A stretch of DNA of 64,000 bases from positions 1-64,000 of the forward strand of contig CALFLL010000067.1 of the NCBI GenBank assembly GCA_937880845.1. The letters run 5' to 3'. The translations under genes and the position numbers were made by a program. Every line of letters starts with the position of its first letter. Position 1 is the stretch's first letter. This DNA comes from an uncultured Drancourtella sp. Lineage in GTDB: Bacteria; Bacillota; Clostridia; Lachnospirales; Lachnospiraceae. This document shows positions 8,974 to 16,469 of the stretch, piece after piece. The notes under the pieces were generated by a model, which saw only the letters and a list, made by a program, of their open reading frames with translations, did no database searches and had not been told where the DNA came from.

Positions 8974-9834
8974 TTATTTTACTTCTATCAGTTCAATATG
9001 GAAATTCAATTCTTTTCCTGCCATTTCATGGTTTGCATCAAAGGTAATGGTTGTTTCTTCTTTTGCCGTTACCTTTACAGGGAACGGCTGACCATACTGA
9101 TTGGTCAGATATACCTGCTGTCCTACTTCCAGATCTTCGGATCTCGGAAGCTGTGCGATTTCCAGTGTAAAAACAGCGTTTGGGTCCGGCATGCCGTATG
9201 CTTCTTCCGGCATCAAGTGGATATCTACACTCTGTCCGACTTCCAAATCTGCTACTGCCATATCAAATCCTCTGATCATCTGCCCTGCTCCGCAGACAAA
9301 TTCTAACGGCTCCCCTCTGTCATAAGAAGAGTCAAACTGTGTCCCGTCGTTAAATGTTCCTTTATAATGGGTACGGCAGGTCTTTCCTACATTTCTTCCA
9401 CTGAATGCTGCATGAGAACCGCATCCGCCTCCACAGCTTCCACCGCAGTTTCCACCGCAGGAATGTTCTTCCTCATGATGCCCGCAGCTGTGTCCTTCTT
9501 CGTGATGATGATTGCAACTTGTTCCGGCAGAAACTAATTCTCCTTTTAGATACGCTTCTACAGCTGCATCTGTATTGCCCTCTGCTCCGGAGCATACTTC
9601 GATTCCTGCTTCCTTAAGGGCTTCCTGTGCTCCTCCGCCGATACCTCCACAGATCAGCACATCAACACCCTCTGCTGCCAGAAATCCTGCCAGTGCACTA
9701 TGTCCGGCTCCATTGGCACTGATTACTTCACTTGAAACCACTTTCTTATCTTCCGCTTCATACACTTTGAAAGATTCTGTTTTTCCAAAATGCTGAAATA
9801 CATTTCCATTTTCATATGTTACTGCTATTTTCAT
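8974..9834 (-). CDS. NifX-like domain fused to SlyD-type FKBP peptidyl-prolyl isomerase
   Basis: A 286-residue fusion. Residues 1-105 match the dinitrogenase iron-molybdenum cofactor-binding fold (MKIAVTYENG, QHFGKTESFKVYE, VDVLICGGIGGGAQEALKEAGI). Residues about 107-141 are a low-complexity linker very rich in His, Cys and Gly. Residues about 146-286 are an FKBP domain with SlyD-style IF insert: VGKTCRTHYKGTFNDGTQFD, GAGQMIRGFD and EEAYGMPDPNAVF. SlyD proteins fold substrates and bind nickel through a His/Cys tail; NifX-type domains carry metal clusters. A role in metal-dependent folding is therefore plausible but unproven. No nif genes are nearby. A good ribosome site (AGAGGAG) precedes the ATG. 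Confidence 0.85.
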   Translation of the reverse strand: MKIAVTYENGNVFQHFGKTESFKVYEAEDKKVVSSEVISANGAGHSALAGFLAAEGVDVLICGGIGGGAQEALKEAGIEVCSGAEGNTDAAVEAYLKGELVSAGTSCNHHHEEGHSCGHHEEEHSCGGNCGGSCGGGCGSHAAFSGRNVGKTCRTHYKGTFNDGTQFDSSYDRGEPLEFVCGAGQMIRGFDMAVADLEVGQSVDIHLMPEEAYGMPDPNAVFTLEIAQLPRSEDLEVGQQVYLTNQYGQPFPVKVTAKEETTITFDANHEMAGKELNFHIELIEVK

Positions 9835-9872
9835 TTTGCTCCTCTGCTTTCCTGTTTTTTATCTACCCGCAT

Positions 9873-10007
9873 TTATAAATCAATTTTGATTTCATAGCGG
9901 TCATGGATTAATACATAATTATAACCATATTTGGGGCACATGGCAAGGTATTCTACGTTATCTTTCAAGACAAGTTTCGCCAGTACGGTTTTCCCTGTGC
10001 GATGCAC
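9873..10007 (-). CDS. small uncertain ORF, possibly 5'-frameshifted remnant
   Basis: A 44-codon frame reading from GTG 10007 to TAA 9873. The C-terminal half (NVEYLAMCPKYGYNYVLIHD) looks like real protein, but the GTG has no ribosome site. A good AGGAG-spaced ATG at 10026, overlapping the stop of the upstream acetyltransferase gene as ATGA, opens a different frame that ends after 22 codons. The two frames are offset by one base, so the gene may be broken between them or the signal may be chance. I do not recognise the peptide. Confidence 0.35.
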   Translation of the reverse strand: MHRTGKTVLAKLVLKDNVEYLAMCPKYGYNYVLIHDRYEIKIDL

Positions 10008-10022
10008 CTGTGTGCAAAATAA

Positions 10023-10694
10023 TCATGCTTCTTTTCTCCTGTCTTTCTTTTTTTCTGAATGGAAAGAATATCCATATAAAAAAATATCCATGTGAAATGC
10101 TTTTCCAAGTCGTTTCATCTGCAACGGAGCCTCTTCCAATCGCTTAAATCCCCAATGCTCATATACTTCATACGTACAGGTTGTATCTGTATAAAGATAA
10201 ATACGATGTACCTGTTTTCTTTTCAAATAAGTCATGCATCGTTTCATCAGATTTTTCCCGATTCCCAGACCACGGCAATCTGCATTGACGGCAAAAAGGG
10301 TCAGAACACCGTCAAATTCTCCCTTATGCCTGTTGTAAAATTGATGATAAATTTTCTGTAACCGCTGATATCCTGCTGCCTGGTCCTTTTGCTTTTTGGC
10401 ATGCCAGAAAAGCTTTAACATATACCAAAAAAGTTTTGTAAGATACGGGATATGATAAAACATATGGTAATCTTTTTTAGCATTCCCCATGATCACACCA
10501 ACAATTGTGCCGTTTTTTTCTGCTACACAGGTATAGGTAGCTTCCAACAGACAATTATAAAGATATTGCGATTTTACCGCTTCCAGCAGTCTTTTATCTT
10601 CCATGTACTGATCCAAAAAAAACGCATGACAGATAATGTCTTTTATCGTTTCGTAATCCCTTTTTTCGATTGGTCTGTATAAAATGTTTTCCAT
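10023..10694 (-). CDS. GNAT family N-acetyltransferase
   Basis: A 223-residue acetyl-CoA-dependent N-acetyltransferase. The acetyl-CoA loop is LTLFAVNADCRGLGIGKNLMKRCMTYL (R-x-x-G-x-G/A pattern near residue 140), followed by HRIYLYTDTTCTYEVYEHWGFKRLEE, the common C-terminal motif. The N-terminal 90 residues (YRPIEKRDYETIKDIICHAF) also fit the family. The acceptor substrate is unknown. It follows the MazG-like gene by 14 bases on the same strand, so the two may be cotranscribed. GAAGGG lies upstream of the ATG. Confidence 0.85.
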   Translation of the reverse strand: MENILYRPIEKRDYETIKDIICHAFFLDQYMEDKRLLEAVKSQYLYNCLLEATYTCVAEKNGTIVGVIMGNAKKDYHMFYHIPYLTKLFWYMLKLFWHAKKQKDQAAGYQRLQKIYHQFYNRHKGEFDGVLTLFAVNADCRGLGIGKNLMKRCMTYLKRKQVHRIYLYTDTTCTYEVYEHWGFKRLEEAPLQMKRLGKAFHMDIFLYGYSFHSEKKKDRRKEA

Positions 10695-10708
10695 GATACC
10701 CTTCTTTT

Positions 10709-11050
10709 CTATGAATTTTTTAATACTGTATATTTTTCTTTACTCCCATACGCTTTTTCTATCGGGTATTTTTCATTATTTTTCTTTACTTTTTCTCTTA
10801 TGATCTCGTCCAGATCCAAATTACAGGCATCTGCCATCAGAATACAATAATTAATCACATCTGCCAGTTCTTCCCTTATTTGTCCCATCTTATCTACACA
10901 TGTTACATCTTCTGCACTCCATTGAAAAATCTCCAATAGTTCCGCCGCTTCCAGACTGATGGAAATCGCCAGATCTTTTGGATTGTGAAATTGCTTCCAG
11001 TTTCTGTCATCTCTGAACTTTAATACCTGCTTTATCGTTTCTTCTTTCAT
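10709..11050 (-). CDS. MazG-like nucleotide pyrophosphohydrolase
   Basis: A 113-residue all-alpha NTP pyrophosphatase of the MazG/dCTPase superfamily. The metal-binding Glu/Asp pattern is visible as SLEAAELLEIFQW and EELADVINYCILMAD, with the conserved KYP tail (KKNNEKYPIEKAYG). Such enzymes remove pyrophosphate from noncanonical or excess nucleoside triphosphates. AGAAGG lies just upstream of the ATG. It probably heads the short operon with the downstream acetyltransferase gene. Confidence 0.85.
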   Translation of the reverse strand: MKEETIKQVLKFRDDRNWKQFHNPKDLAISISLEAAELLEIFQWSAEDVTCVDKMGQIREELADVINYCILMADACNLDLDEIIREKVKKNNEKYPIEKAYGSKEKYTVLKNS

Positions 11051-11190
11051 TTACCTTCTCCTCTTTACCGGAATCCATATCTCACTATATACGTAACCTT
11101 GCCTTTTCTCGTTCATCTTTGTCATTATTTATTCCTTCAAACTGTAACGGTACTCGTTTGCTATGCCTGCGAAGAAAAAAGCAGGTTTTT

Positions 11191-12090
11191 CTACAATTTT
11201 GTATTCATCATATCTCTCCTGATCTCTATTTCACTTTTATAATACTGTTCTTGAAAATAAACAGCCTTTTCGATTTTTTCTTTACTAAAATTCATATTTT
11301 CCGGTGCGGCAACAAGTTTATCTTCTATATCATTTTTACGATGCACAATTCCGATGATACGGGCTCTGTATTGTTTAACAGGGACATCTACCCCAAGCAA
11401 ATATACATCCAATTCCTCGCCGTCTCCTCCAAAAACATTTGGAAGAAATCCATAATTAACGGGATAGATCATCTCTTTATACTTCGGGTGTGAACTGCCA
11501 AGAGGGCGGTCAACCTGTATATCCACCATTTTGCCAAGATAAGACCAAACAAAAGCTTCTCTTAATGTAGAATGTATAAACTTCTGTTTTCCCTTTGTAT
11601 AACCTTCTCTTCCTTCATCAGATGACCATTCGGAAGCAAGTAAAAGTTTTAAATCTTCATATTTTTTTGCCATAGACAAATGACTATTCAAATAATCTCT
11701 GAAATTTATATAATTTTTCCATTCTATACTGCCTTTCAAAACAACATGGATAAAATGTGTCTGCAAATCTCCGGAGCCATCATAAAAATTGCCACAAGCA
11801 AATAATAATTGATTTTCAGTAGAAGATTGTGCACCAGGGCGATAATAAAATCCATTTTCTTTCAGTTCCTGTTCAAATGTAAGAACAGAAGGAAAATTCT
11901 CTACCGCAACTGCAATATCAATAATAGGTTTCGCTTTAATAGTCACAATTGCCGTACTCCCCACATGCTGAATATCATCAACTGTATTTCCCAGTATCTT
12001 TTTTAGACGTATAATTGTATTTTCAGCCTCCGCTTCCCAGTCTTTTTCATGCTCACACAGCCTGACACTCCCTCGCTTCAGTCCTAACAT
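11191..12090 (-). CDS. GrpB (UPF0157) domain fused to inorganic-pyrophosphatase-like domain
   Basis: A 299-residue fusion. Residues 1-180 match the GrpB/UPF0157 nucleotidyltransferase-like family (DDIQHVGSTAIVTIKAKPIIDIAV, then FRDYLNSHLSMAKKYEDLK). Residues about 185-300 match a short inorganic-pyrophosphatase-like fold: YPVNYGFLPNVFGGDGEELD keeps the Asp-Gly and Leu-Asp positions, followed by EDKLVAAPE. The N-terminal half probably modifies a nucleotide or CoA-type substrate and the C-terminal half could pull the reaction by removing pyrophosphate; that pairing is inference. GTG 12096 is in frame, but AGGAGG is 6 bases from ATG 12090. Confidence 0.8.
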   Translation of the reverse strand: MLGLKRGSVRLCEHEKDWEAEAENTIIRLKKILGNTVDDIQHVGSTAIVTIKAKPIIDIAVAVENFPSVLTFEQELKENGFYYRPGAQSSTENQLLFACGNFYDGSGDLQTHFIHVVLKGSIEWKNYINFRDYLNSHLSMAKKYEDLKLLLASEWSSDEGREGYTKGKQKFIHSTLREAFVWSYLGKMVDIQVDRPLGSSHPKYKEMIYPVNYGFLPNVFGGDGEELDVYLLGVDVPVKQYRARIIGIVHRKNDIEDKLVAAPENMNFSKEKIEKAVYFQEQYYKSEIEIRRDMMNTKL

Positions 12091-12148
12091 TCGCACCCTC
12101 CTTTTCGTATCCCTATTATATCATCCCAGCCCAAAACGTTCCAGCATC

Positions 12149-12571
12149 TTATTTTTTCCAAACCATGATATACTCCGTTTCATTGGTATTCATATCCATT
12201 TCTTTCGAAATCGCGGCAAATCCTTCCCGTTTATAAAAGTCTATCGCACGTTGATTCTTTTCATATACATGCAACGTCAATTTTTCATGTCTTTGCTTTA
12301 CAAAGTCCAAAAACTGTTTCCCGATACCAGTGCCTCGAAATTCCTTTTTCACAAAAATCCCTGCAAGATAATCTTCCTGCATTCCTGCAAACCCTTGTAT
12401 TTTCCCCTGTTCTTCGTATACATATACCTCTGCCTGCAGCAGTTGCTCTTTTACCATCGGGATATGCATTTCCCAGTATTCTTTTTCCACAAAGTCATGG
12501 GCTTCCAGATTTCCGTTAAACCAGATATTCATAACCTGTTCCATATCACAGGATTTCAGTTTTCTAATCAC
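12149..12571 (-). CDS. GNAT family N-acetyltransferase
   Basis: A 140-residue acetyltransferase. The acetyl-CoA motif is AGIFVKKEFRGTGIGKQFLDFV and the C-terminal motif is LTLHVYEKNQRAIDFYKREGF. It resembles YjaB/ElaA-type small GNATs whose substrates are mostly unknown. The frame opens at TTG 12592, but AGGAGG stands 8 bases before GTG 12571 (protein then begins VIRKLKSCDM), so GTG is taken as the start. It is followed by the GrpB-pyrophosphatase gene on the same strand. Confidence 0.8.
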   Translation of the reverse strand: MIRKLKSCDMEQVMNIWFNGNLEAHDFVEKEYWEMHIPMVKEQLLQAEVYVYEEQGKIQGFAGMQEDYLAGIFVKKEFRGTGIGKQFLDFVKQRHEKLTLHVYEKNQRAIDFYKREGFAAISKEMDMNTNETEYIMVWKK

Positions 12572-12619
12572 GATGTTTCCCTCCTTTCCCAATTCTGTTT
12601 CTTATTCGTACCATCCTCT

Positions 12620-13516
12620 TTATGGTCTGCATGTACCACACGGACTGTATCCTTTTTCCATTGCCTCTTCTTTTGTCCCGGTAAATTTCATCTTGTTGGA
12701 TGCTTTCATATCTTTCACTCCAGAGCAGTCCGGCTTATGAAATTTTTTTGTATTGGTATTTACGATATATGTCGTCTTCCCGGATTGGAGCAATCCGTTT
12801 TCTGTTTCCTTGCCATTTGCTTTTTCACTTTCCCCGGTTTCATAATCAATTTCGATTCCAGGCTGTACATTGTATACATACACGTTAAAAGAAATTTCTT
12901 TTCCTTTATCTTCCACGGATTCTGCTTCCATCTGTACTCCGGAAGCGACCAGATTGTCTTCTTCATACACCGGCGTTACACGATACATGACATGATTCCC
13001 TGTATCCTGTATGTAATCCGCAACCATATTCTCAAAAGGAAGCATTCCTTCGGTATTCATATATCTTGTTCCGGTAATAAGATTTTCTTCGTTGGCGTTT
13101 TCTGCGGTCAGCTGATAGCCGATCAGATGGCATCGGTTATAAAGATATCCTCCATCCACATTATCATATTTTTTATTTACCCATCCGGAAGGTTTTACTT
13201 CCGATATGCTTTCTCGTTCTGCCTGTGGCATCAGTTCTTGACCTATCTTTGCCTCCGCGGTACCGCATCTTCCAAGTTCATCCAGATCACTGTATTCTTC
13301 AAATGGTTTTGTTTCCAACTCTTGTTCGGAAAAATCCGGTTTGTTGTTTTTTACTTCTACATACGGTTCTCCGCTGTATTCCGGAATTTCCTCCAATGTA
13401 ACTGTTTCCGTATTCTTACCTTGACTACTACCGTCCGTTGTGTTTCCACAGGCCGGCATCCATAAAAGTGTCAAAAGCAGCACGCATAGCATTCCTGTTT
13501 TTTTCATTCGTTTCAT
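12620..13516 (-). CDS. secreted DNA/RNA non-specific endonuclease lipoprotein
   Basis: A 298-residue protein with a signal sequence and a probable lipid-attachment Cys at residue 23 (LLWMPAC, a loose lipobox). The central domain is a beta-beta-alpha metal nuclease: NRCHLIGYQL (catalytic His) and NEENLITGTRYMNTEGMLPFE with the metal-site Asn. It is the EndA/Spd-like type that degrades extracellular DNA. The last 50 residues (YIVNTNTKKFHKPDC, then SPCGTC) form a small Cys/His region found at the end of many Firmicutes nucleases. dprA and comM lie far away at 58-61 kb, so a link to DNA uptake is only a possibility. Confidence 0.85.
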   Translation of the reverse strand: MKRMKKTGMLCVLLLTLLWMPACGNTTDGSSQGKNTETVTLEEIPEYSGEPYVEVKNNKPDFSEQELETKPFEEYSDLDELGRCGTAEAKIGQELMPQAERESISEVKPSGWVNKKYDNVDGGYLYNRCHLIGYQLTAENANEENLITGTRYMNTEGMLPFENMVADYIQDTGNHVMYRVTPVYEEDNLVASGVQMEAESVEDKGKEISFNVYVYNVQPGIEIDYETGESEKANGKETENGLLQSGKTTYIVNTNTKKFHKPDCSGVKDMKASNKMKFTGTKEEAMEKGYSPCGTCRP

Positions 13517-13594
13517 GATGTCTTCCCCTTATGTTATAATTTCGTTTTTAATGTGATACAACAGATTCCTTTTGATATTGATGCAGTCTGAAAT

Positions 13595-14098
13595 CTATTT
13601 TAATATTCCAGATTGCGATTGCAGTAATGCATAAATTTCCTCTGCCGATTCTTTCATACCACGAGCCAACCACTCTTCTATCCAGCCATATATCCCATAA
13701 GAAACAAAAGCAGTTGCATATGCTTCTATGTTAGAAAGAGGTTTTTTTGCTGTAATAGTGTCTTTGAGAACCTCTCTAAATAAATGAAATAATTTTTTTT
13801 GATATAATAATGTATAAAACTCTTTATATTCAATAAGATGTTCAAATAACTTTTTTAACAAATCATTGGGTAATATACTTTCCGTTTCATTTTTCCATTG
13901 GTTTACGATAGAAAAAATATACCTTTCCAAAATTTCTTCTTTATTCTTGTAATTGCGGTAAAAAGAGGCTCTTCCAACCTGTGCTTTTAATGTAATTTCA
14001 CTAACAGTGATTTTCTCTATATCCTTATCTTTTAATAATTTCAGCATGGCATTTGTAATTTCTCTTGTTACATACTGATTTTTTTTGCTATTGTTCAT
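13595..14098 (-). CDS. TetR/AcrR family transcriptional regulator
   Basis: A 167-residue regulator. The N-terminal helix-turn-helix is typical: KDIEKITVSEITLKAQVGRA then SFYRNYKNKEEIL. The C-terminal ligand domain is short and unremarkable. The frame opens at 14179, but MNNSKKNQYVTREI at 14098 is the normal start for this family and has GGAG about 11 bases upstream. The TTGACA/TAGAAT promoter at 14184-14213 and the partial palindrome between it and the gene indicate autoregulation. It is divergent from a small membrane peptide and an esterase, the likely targets. Confidence 0.85.
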   Translation of the reverse strand: MNNSKKNQYVTREITNAMLKLLKDKDIEKITVSEITLKAQVGRASFYRNYKNKEEILERYIFSIVNQWKNETESILPNDLLKKLFEHLIEYKEFYTLLYQKKLFHLFREVLKDTITAKKPLSNIEAYATAFVSYGIYGWIEEWLARGMKESAEEIYALLQSQSGILK

Positions 14099-14162
14099 GA
14101 TGATACATTCTCCTTTGTTTTGTTTCATTTTTATAAATGTATTGAAAATCAAAGCAAAAATA

Positions 14163-14178
14163 TGATACATTTGTTTCA
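14163..14178. promoter_or_regulatory. candidate TetR operator
   Basis: TGATACATTTGTTTCA is an imperfect palindrome (arms TGATACA and TGTTTCA differ at one position). It lies immediately downstream of the regulator's -10 box. The same two half-sites recur further apart at 14101-14127, just upstream of the start codon. Confidence 0.5.
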
Positions 14179-14183
14179 TTAAA

Positions 14184-14213
14184 ATTCTAACAAAACCGGT
14201 AAAATTCTGTCAA
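14184..14213 (-). promoter_or_regulatory. promoter of the TetR gene
   Basis: On the minus strand TTGACA (14208-14213) and TAGAAT (14184-14189) are separated by 18 bases. Confidence 0.6.
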
Positions 14214-14236
14214 GAAATTTTTAGGAGGCAACTGCA

Positions 14237-14371
14237 ATGCATATGACAAAACTACGAATAATCATTTTGATTATTATAATCATCACAGCATTCGTATTAG
14301 GCAGATTAGCTGTGAGAGCATTTTTAAATTTGCTTATGGGTGGTACACTATTCGGAGGTAATTTTTTATGA
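14237..14371 (+). CDS. 44-residue single-span membrane peptide
   Basis: AGGAGG at 14223-14228 lies 8 bases before ATG 14237. The peptide has a short basic start (MHMTKLR) and one long hydrophobic run of Ile, Leu and Val, then a Gly-rich tail. Its TGA overlaps the ATG of the next gene (ATGA), so the esterase is probably translationally coupled. It is divergent from the TetR gene. I do not recognise a family; membrane association is the only safe statement. Confidence 0.6.
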   Translation: MHMTKLRIIILIIIIITAFVLGRLAVRAFLNLLMGGTLFGGNFL

Positions 14372-15376
14372 AGCAATCTAAGCAGAAAGGGGAAAGAGTA
14401 ATGTTTGTACTTTTATGTATCGTCACATTTTTAGGCTGTTTGATATTGGGTGCCGGTTCAAAGATTTTATTAAAGCCGTCATGGTCTAAAAAATATGAAG
14501 TAAAACTTACAGATGAAATCGGAACATTACATACAGATTTATCTTATGGTGATAGGCAGACTAATAAATTTGACATGTACTTACCTTCAGATAATACTCG
14601 AAATAACTATGGCTTAGTTGTATATCTTCATGCGGGTGGATTTACTTCTGGTGATAAAGCAGATGATAAACAAATACTGTCATGGCTTTGCTCTAAAGGT
14701 TATGTGGCTGTCGGTATCAACTATACCCTATTCAGTGAAGAAACCCCTAATGAAAATGTCTATACCCAGTCATTAGAAATAAAAGAAGCAATTCCAAAAA
14801 TCATTGAAGAAGCAAAAAAGCATGGTTATTGCATCAACGAAATGGCGATTGGTGGCGGTTCGGCAGGACATACCCTTGCCATGATTTATGCTTACCGAGA
14901 TATCGATACCTCTCCTGTTCCTGTAAAACTGTTATTCGGGGCATCCGGACCTTCCGGCTTTTATACAGAGGATTGGGATATATACGGTTTTGAAAAAAAG
15001 TACAGAAGAAATCAGACAGAAAGCATCCATATTGTTTGGTACCATGGGCGGAGTAGAACTAACCAAAGAAATGCTGAAAGATGGTTCATATATTGATAAA
15101 TTAAAACCTATATCACCTGTTATGTGGATAGATAAAGATACTGTTCCAAGTGTGGTCGCATATGGAAAATATGATAAAGTGCAGCCATTTAAAGGCTCAC
15201 AACGATTATTGAAAGCATATAAAGAAAACGATATAGATTATCAATATTTTGAATGTTCTCATTCAGGACACGGTCTTCAAAATGATAGCAAGATATATCA
15301 AAAATATATGGATACTGTCACACAATATTTGGATAAATACTTACCTATCAAAAAAATCGTTTCAACTTTATCATAG
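14368..15376 (+). pseudogene. alpha/beta hydrolase (esterase/lipase), frameshifted
   Basis: The first 242-codon frame (14368-15096) holds an N-terminal membrane anchor, the oxyanion loop YLHAGGFTSGDK and the nucleophile elbow GGGSAGH of an HSL/BD-FAE-type esterase. Beyond residue 209 it reads nonsense, while the +1 frame from 14990 continues the enzyme with the Asp loop (VVAYGKYDKVQPF) and catalytic His (SHSGHGL). The switch occurs at a run of seven A at 14993-14999. Removing one A restores a 335-residue protein (1009 bases is one more than 336 codons). It may be a true mutation, phase variation or a sequencing error. The A AAA AAG slip site would give the wrong (-1) direction. Confidence 0.75.
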
Positions 15377-15472
15377 CCTTTCCTGCTTTTCTGATTTTTT
15401 CTATGATTAAAATCAGAAAAAACGTGCCATACTATTTCTGTAACCATTTGAACAATGAAGGAGGATACCAAA

Positions 15473-15655
15473 ATGAATGAAATCTCTATTCTCGATCTGC
15501 AAAATCTTCGTCATCTGATTGGAAGCTGTGACACATGTCATTGCAAAATGGACGCTTATGCCAAACAGGCAACAGACGAAAAAGTAAAACAATATTTTGA
15601 AAAATCAGCCCAGTCTGCAATGCAGGCCAAACAACAGCTGATGCAATTCTTATAG
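15473..15655 (+). CDS. small helical protein, probable spore-coat-associated
   Basis: A 60-residue predicted all-helical protein with a CDTCHCKMDAYAKQ motif near residue 18-30 and several Gln and Ala. GGAGG lies 8 bases before ATG 15473 (an upstream in-frame start at 15455 lacks one). It is directly followed by the CotF-like gene, 13 bases away, so the pair is likely coexpressed. The family assignment is inferred mainly from this neighbour. Confidence 0.55.
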   Translation: MNEISILDLQNLRHLIGSCDTCHCKMDAYAKQATDEKVKQYFEKSAQSAMQAKQQLMQFL

Positions 15656-15668
15656 GAGGTGCCGGAAC

Positions 15669-15926
15669 ATGATGAATGAAAAGACGATGGTAGCCGATGC
15701 TTTGGCAGGAATAAACGGAGAGTTAAAAATGTATGGCGAAATGATCCCTCAGACCGAAAATACACAGCTTCGTGCTGTTTTAAAACAGCTTCGAAACAGT
15801 TCTGAAGCATCGCAGGAAGAACTGTATCAGATTGCAAGAGAAAAGCAATACTATGTGCCGGCTCAAAAAGCTTCCCGTCAGGAAGTGGATCATGTAAAAA
15901 ATCTCTTTACGTCCAAGACATTATAA
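15669..15926 (+). CDS. CotF-family spore coat protein
   Basis: An 85-residue protein matching the CotF-like (ferritin-like, four-helix) family common in spore-forming Clostridia. The pattern is MVADALAGINGELKMYGEMI, then QLRNSSEASQEELYQIAREK followed by QYYVPAQKAS. AGGAGG precedes the ATG pair (MM). Coat proteins of this family are deposited on the forespore surface under late sporulation sigma factors. The sigK gene at 61 kb supports a sporulating host. Confidence 0.7.
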   Translation: MMNEKTMVADALAGINGELKMYGEMIPQTENTQLRAVLKQLRNSSEASQEELYQIAREKQYYVPAQKASRQEVDHVKNLFTSKTL

Positions 15927-15966
15927 TACCCTTTACGTTCTTCCTATATAAACAATTTGAATAAAT

Positions 15967-16016
15967 CAAAAAGAGAGGTGTGGCTATCTTATCAGAAAAT
16001 CCACACTTCTCTTTTC
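15967..16016. terminator. bidirectional terminator between coat and thioesterase genes
   Basis: A stem of about 14 pairs (AAAGAGAGGTGTGG / CCACACTTCTCTTT, one G-T pair) spans 15968-16015 and has T-rich flanks on both strands, serving two convergent genes. Confidence 0.75.
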
Positions 16017-16023
16017 ATATATC

Positions 16024-16446
16024 TTACTTCGTTTCTTTCTTCATTTTCCGAAGAAGTTCATCCAGTTCCGGAAATTTCTTTTTCATTCTTACCGGTATTC
16101 CCCGTTCATCCAAAAAGCAATGTCCTGTATGTCCTGTTGCTGCCAACTGTCCTGTTTTTTTCTCTTTTATTTCATAAAATAGTTTCAGTTTAACTCCGTT
16201 ATATTCTTCCACTTCCACTCTAATTTCCACTTCATCCGGAAATGTTGTTGTTTTTTTGTAGTCACAGTCTACATGGATAACGGGGGAAATCACCCCTTCT
16301 TTTTCCATCCTTTCATATCCCCATCCAACAGACTCCAAGAACTGTACCCTTGCCTCTTCCATCCATCGGATATAATTGGAGTGATGGGTAATGCCCATTT
16401 GATCTGTTTCATAATACTGCACCTTATGTACACAATGCGGATTCAT
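16024..16446 (-). CDS. acyl-CoA thioesterase (YbgC/4-hydroxybenzoyl-CoA type)
   Basis: A 140-residue single hot-dog domain. The active-site pattern YYETDQMGITHHSNYIRWMEE (Asp and His) near residues 10-30 is the hallmark of the 4HBT/YbgC group, which hydrolyses acyl-CoA or acyl-ACP thioesters. The C-terminal strands (KTGQLAATGHTGHCFLDE) also fit. AGGAGG precedes the ATG. The MATE transporter stop lies only 24 bases upstream, so the two could be cotranscribed. Confidence 0.85.
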   Translation of the reverse strand: MNPHCVHKVQYYETDQMGITHHSNYIRWMEEARVQFLESVGWGYERMEKEGVISPVIHVDCDYKKTTTFPDEVEIRVEVEEYNGVKLKLFYEIKEKKTGQLAATGHTGHCFLDERGIPVRMKKKFPELDELLRKMKKETK

Positions 16447-16469
16447 TATTTCTTCCTCCTGTTTCTTTC

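Noticed and set aside
11161..11195. Plus-strand hairpin CCTGC...GCAGG followed by TTTTT
   Set aside because: No plus-strand gene ends here, and on the minus strand the T run is missing, so it is not a usable terminator.
12251..13465. 404-codon plus-strand open frame opposite the GNAT and nuclease genes
   Set aside because: It is the antisense of two clear minus-strand genes, with a composition dominated by Phe, Cys and His.
14992..15000. Programmed -1 frameshift at A AAA AAG in the esterase
   Set aside because: The continuing frame is +1, so a -1 slip does not rescue the enzyme.
15390..15425. CTGATTTT / AAAATCAG hairpin after the esterase
   Set aside because: There is no T run after it; probably no real terminator.
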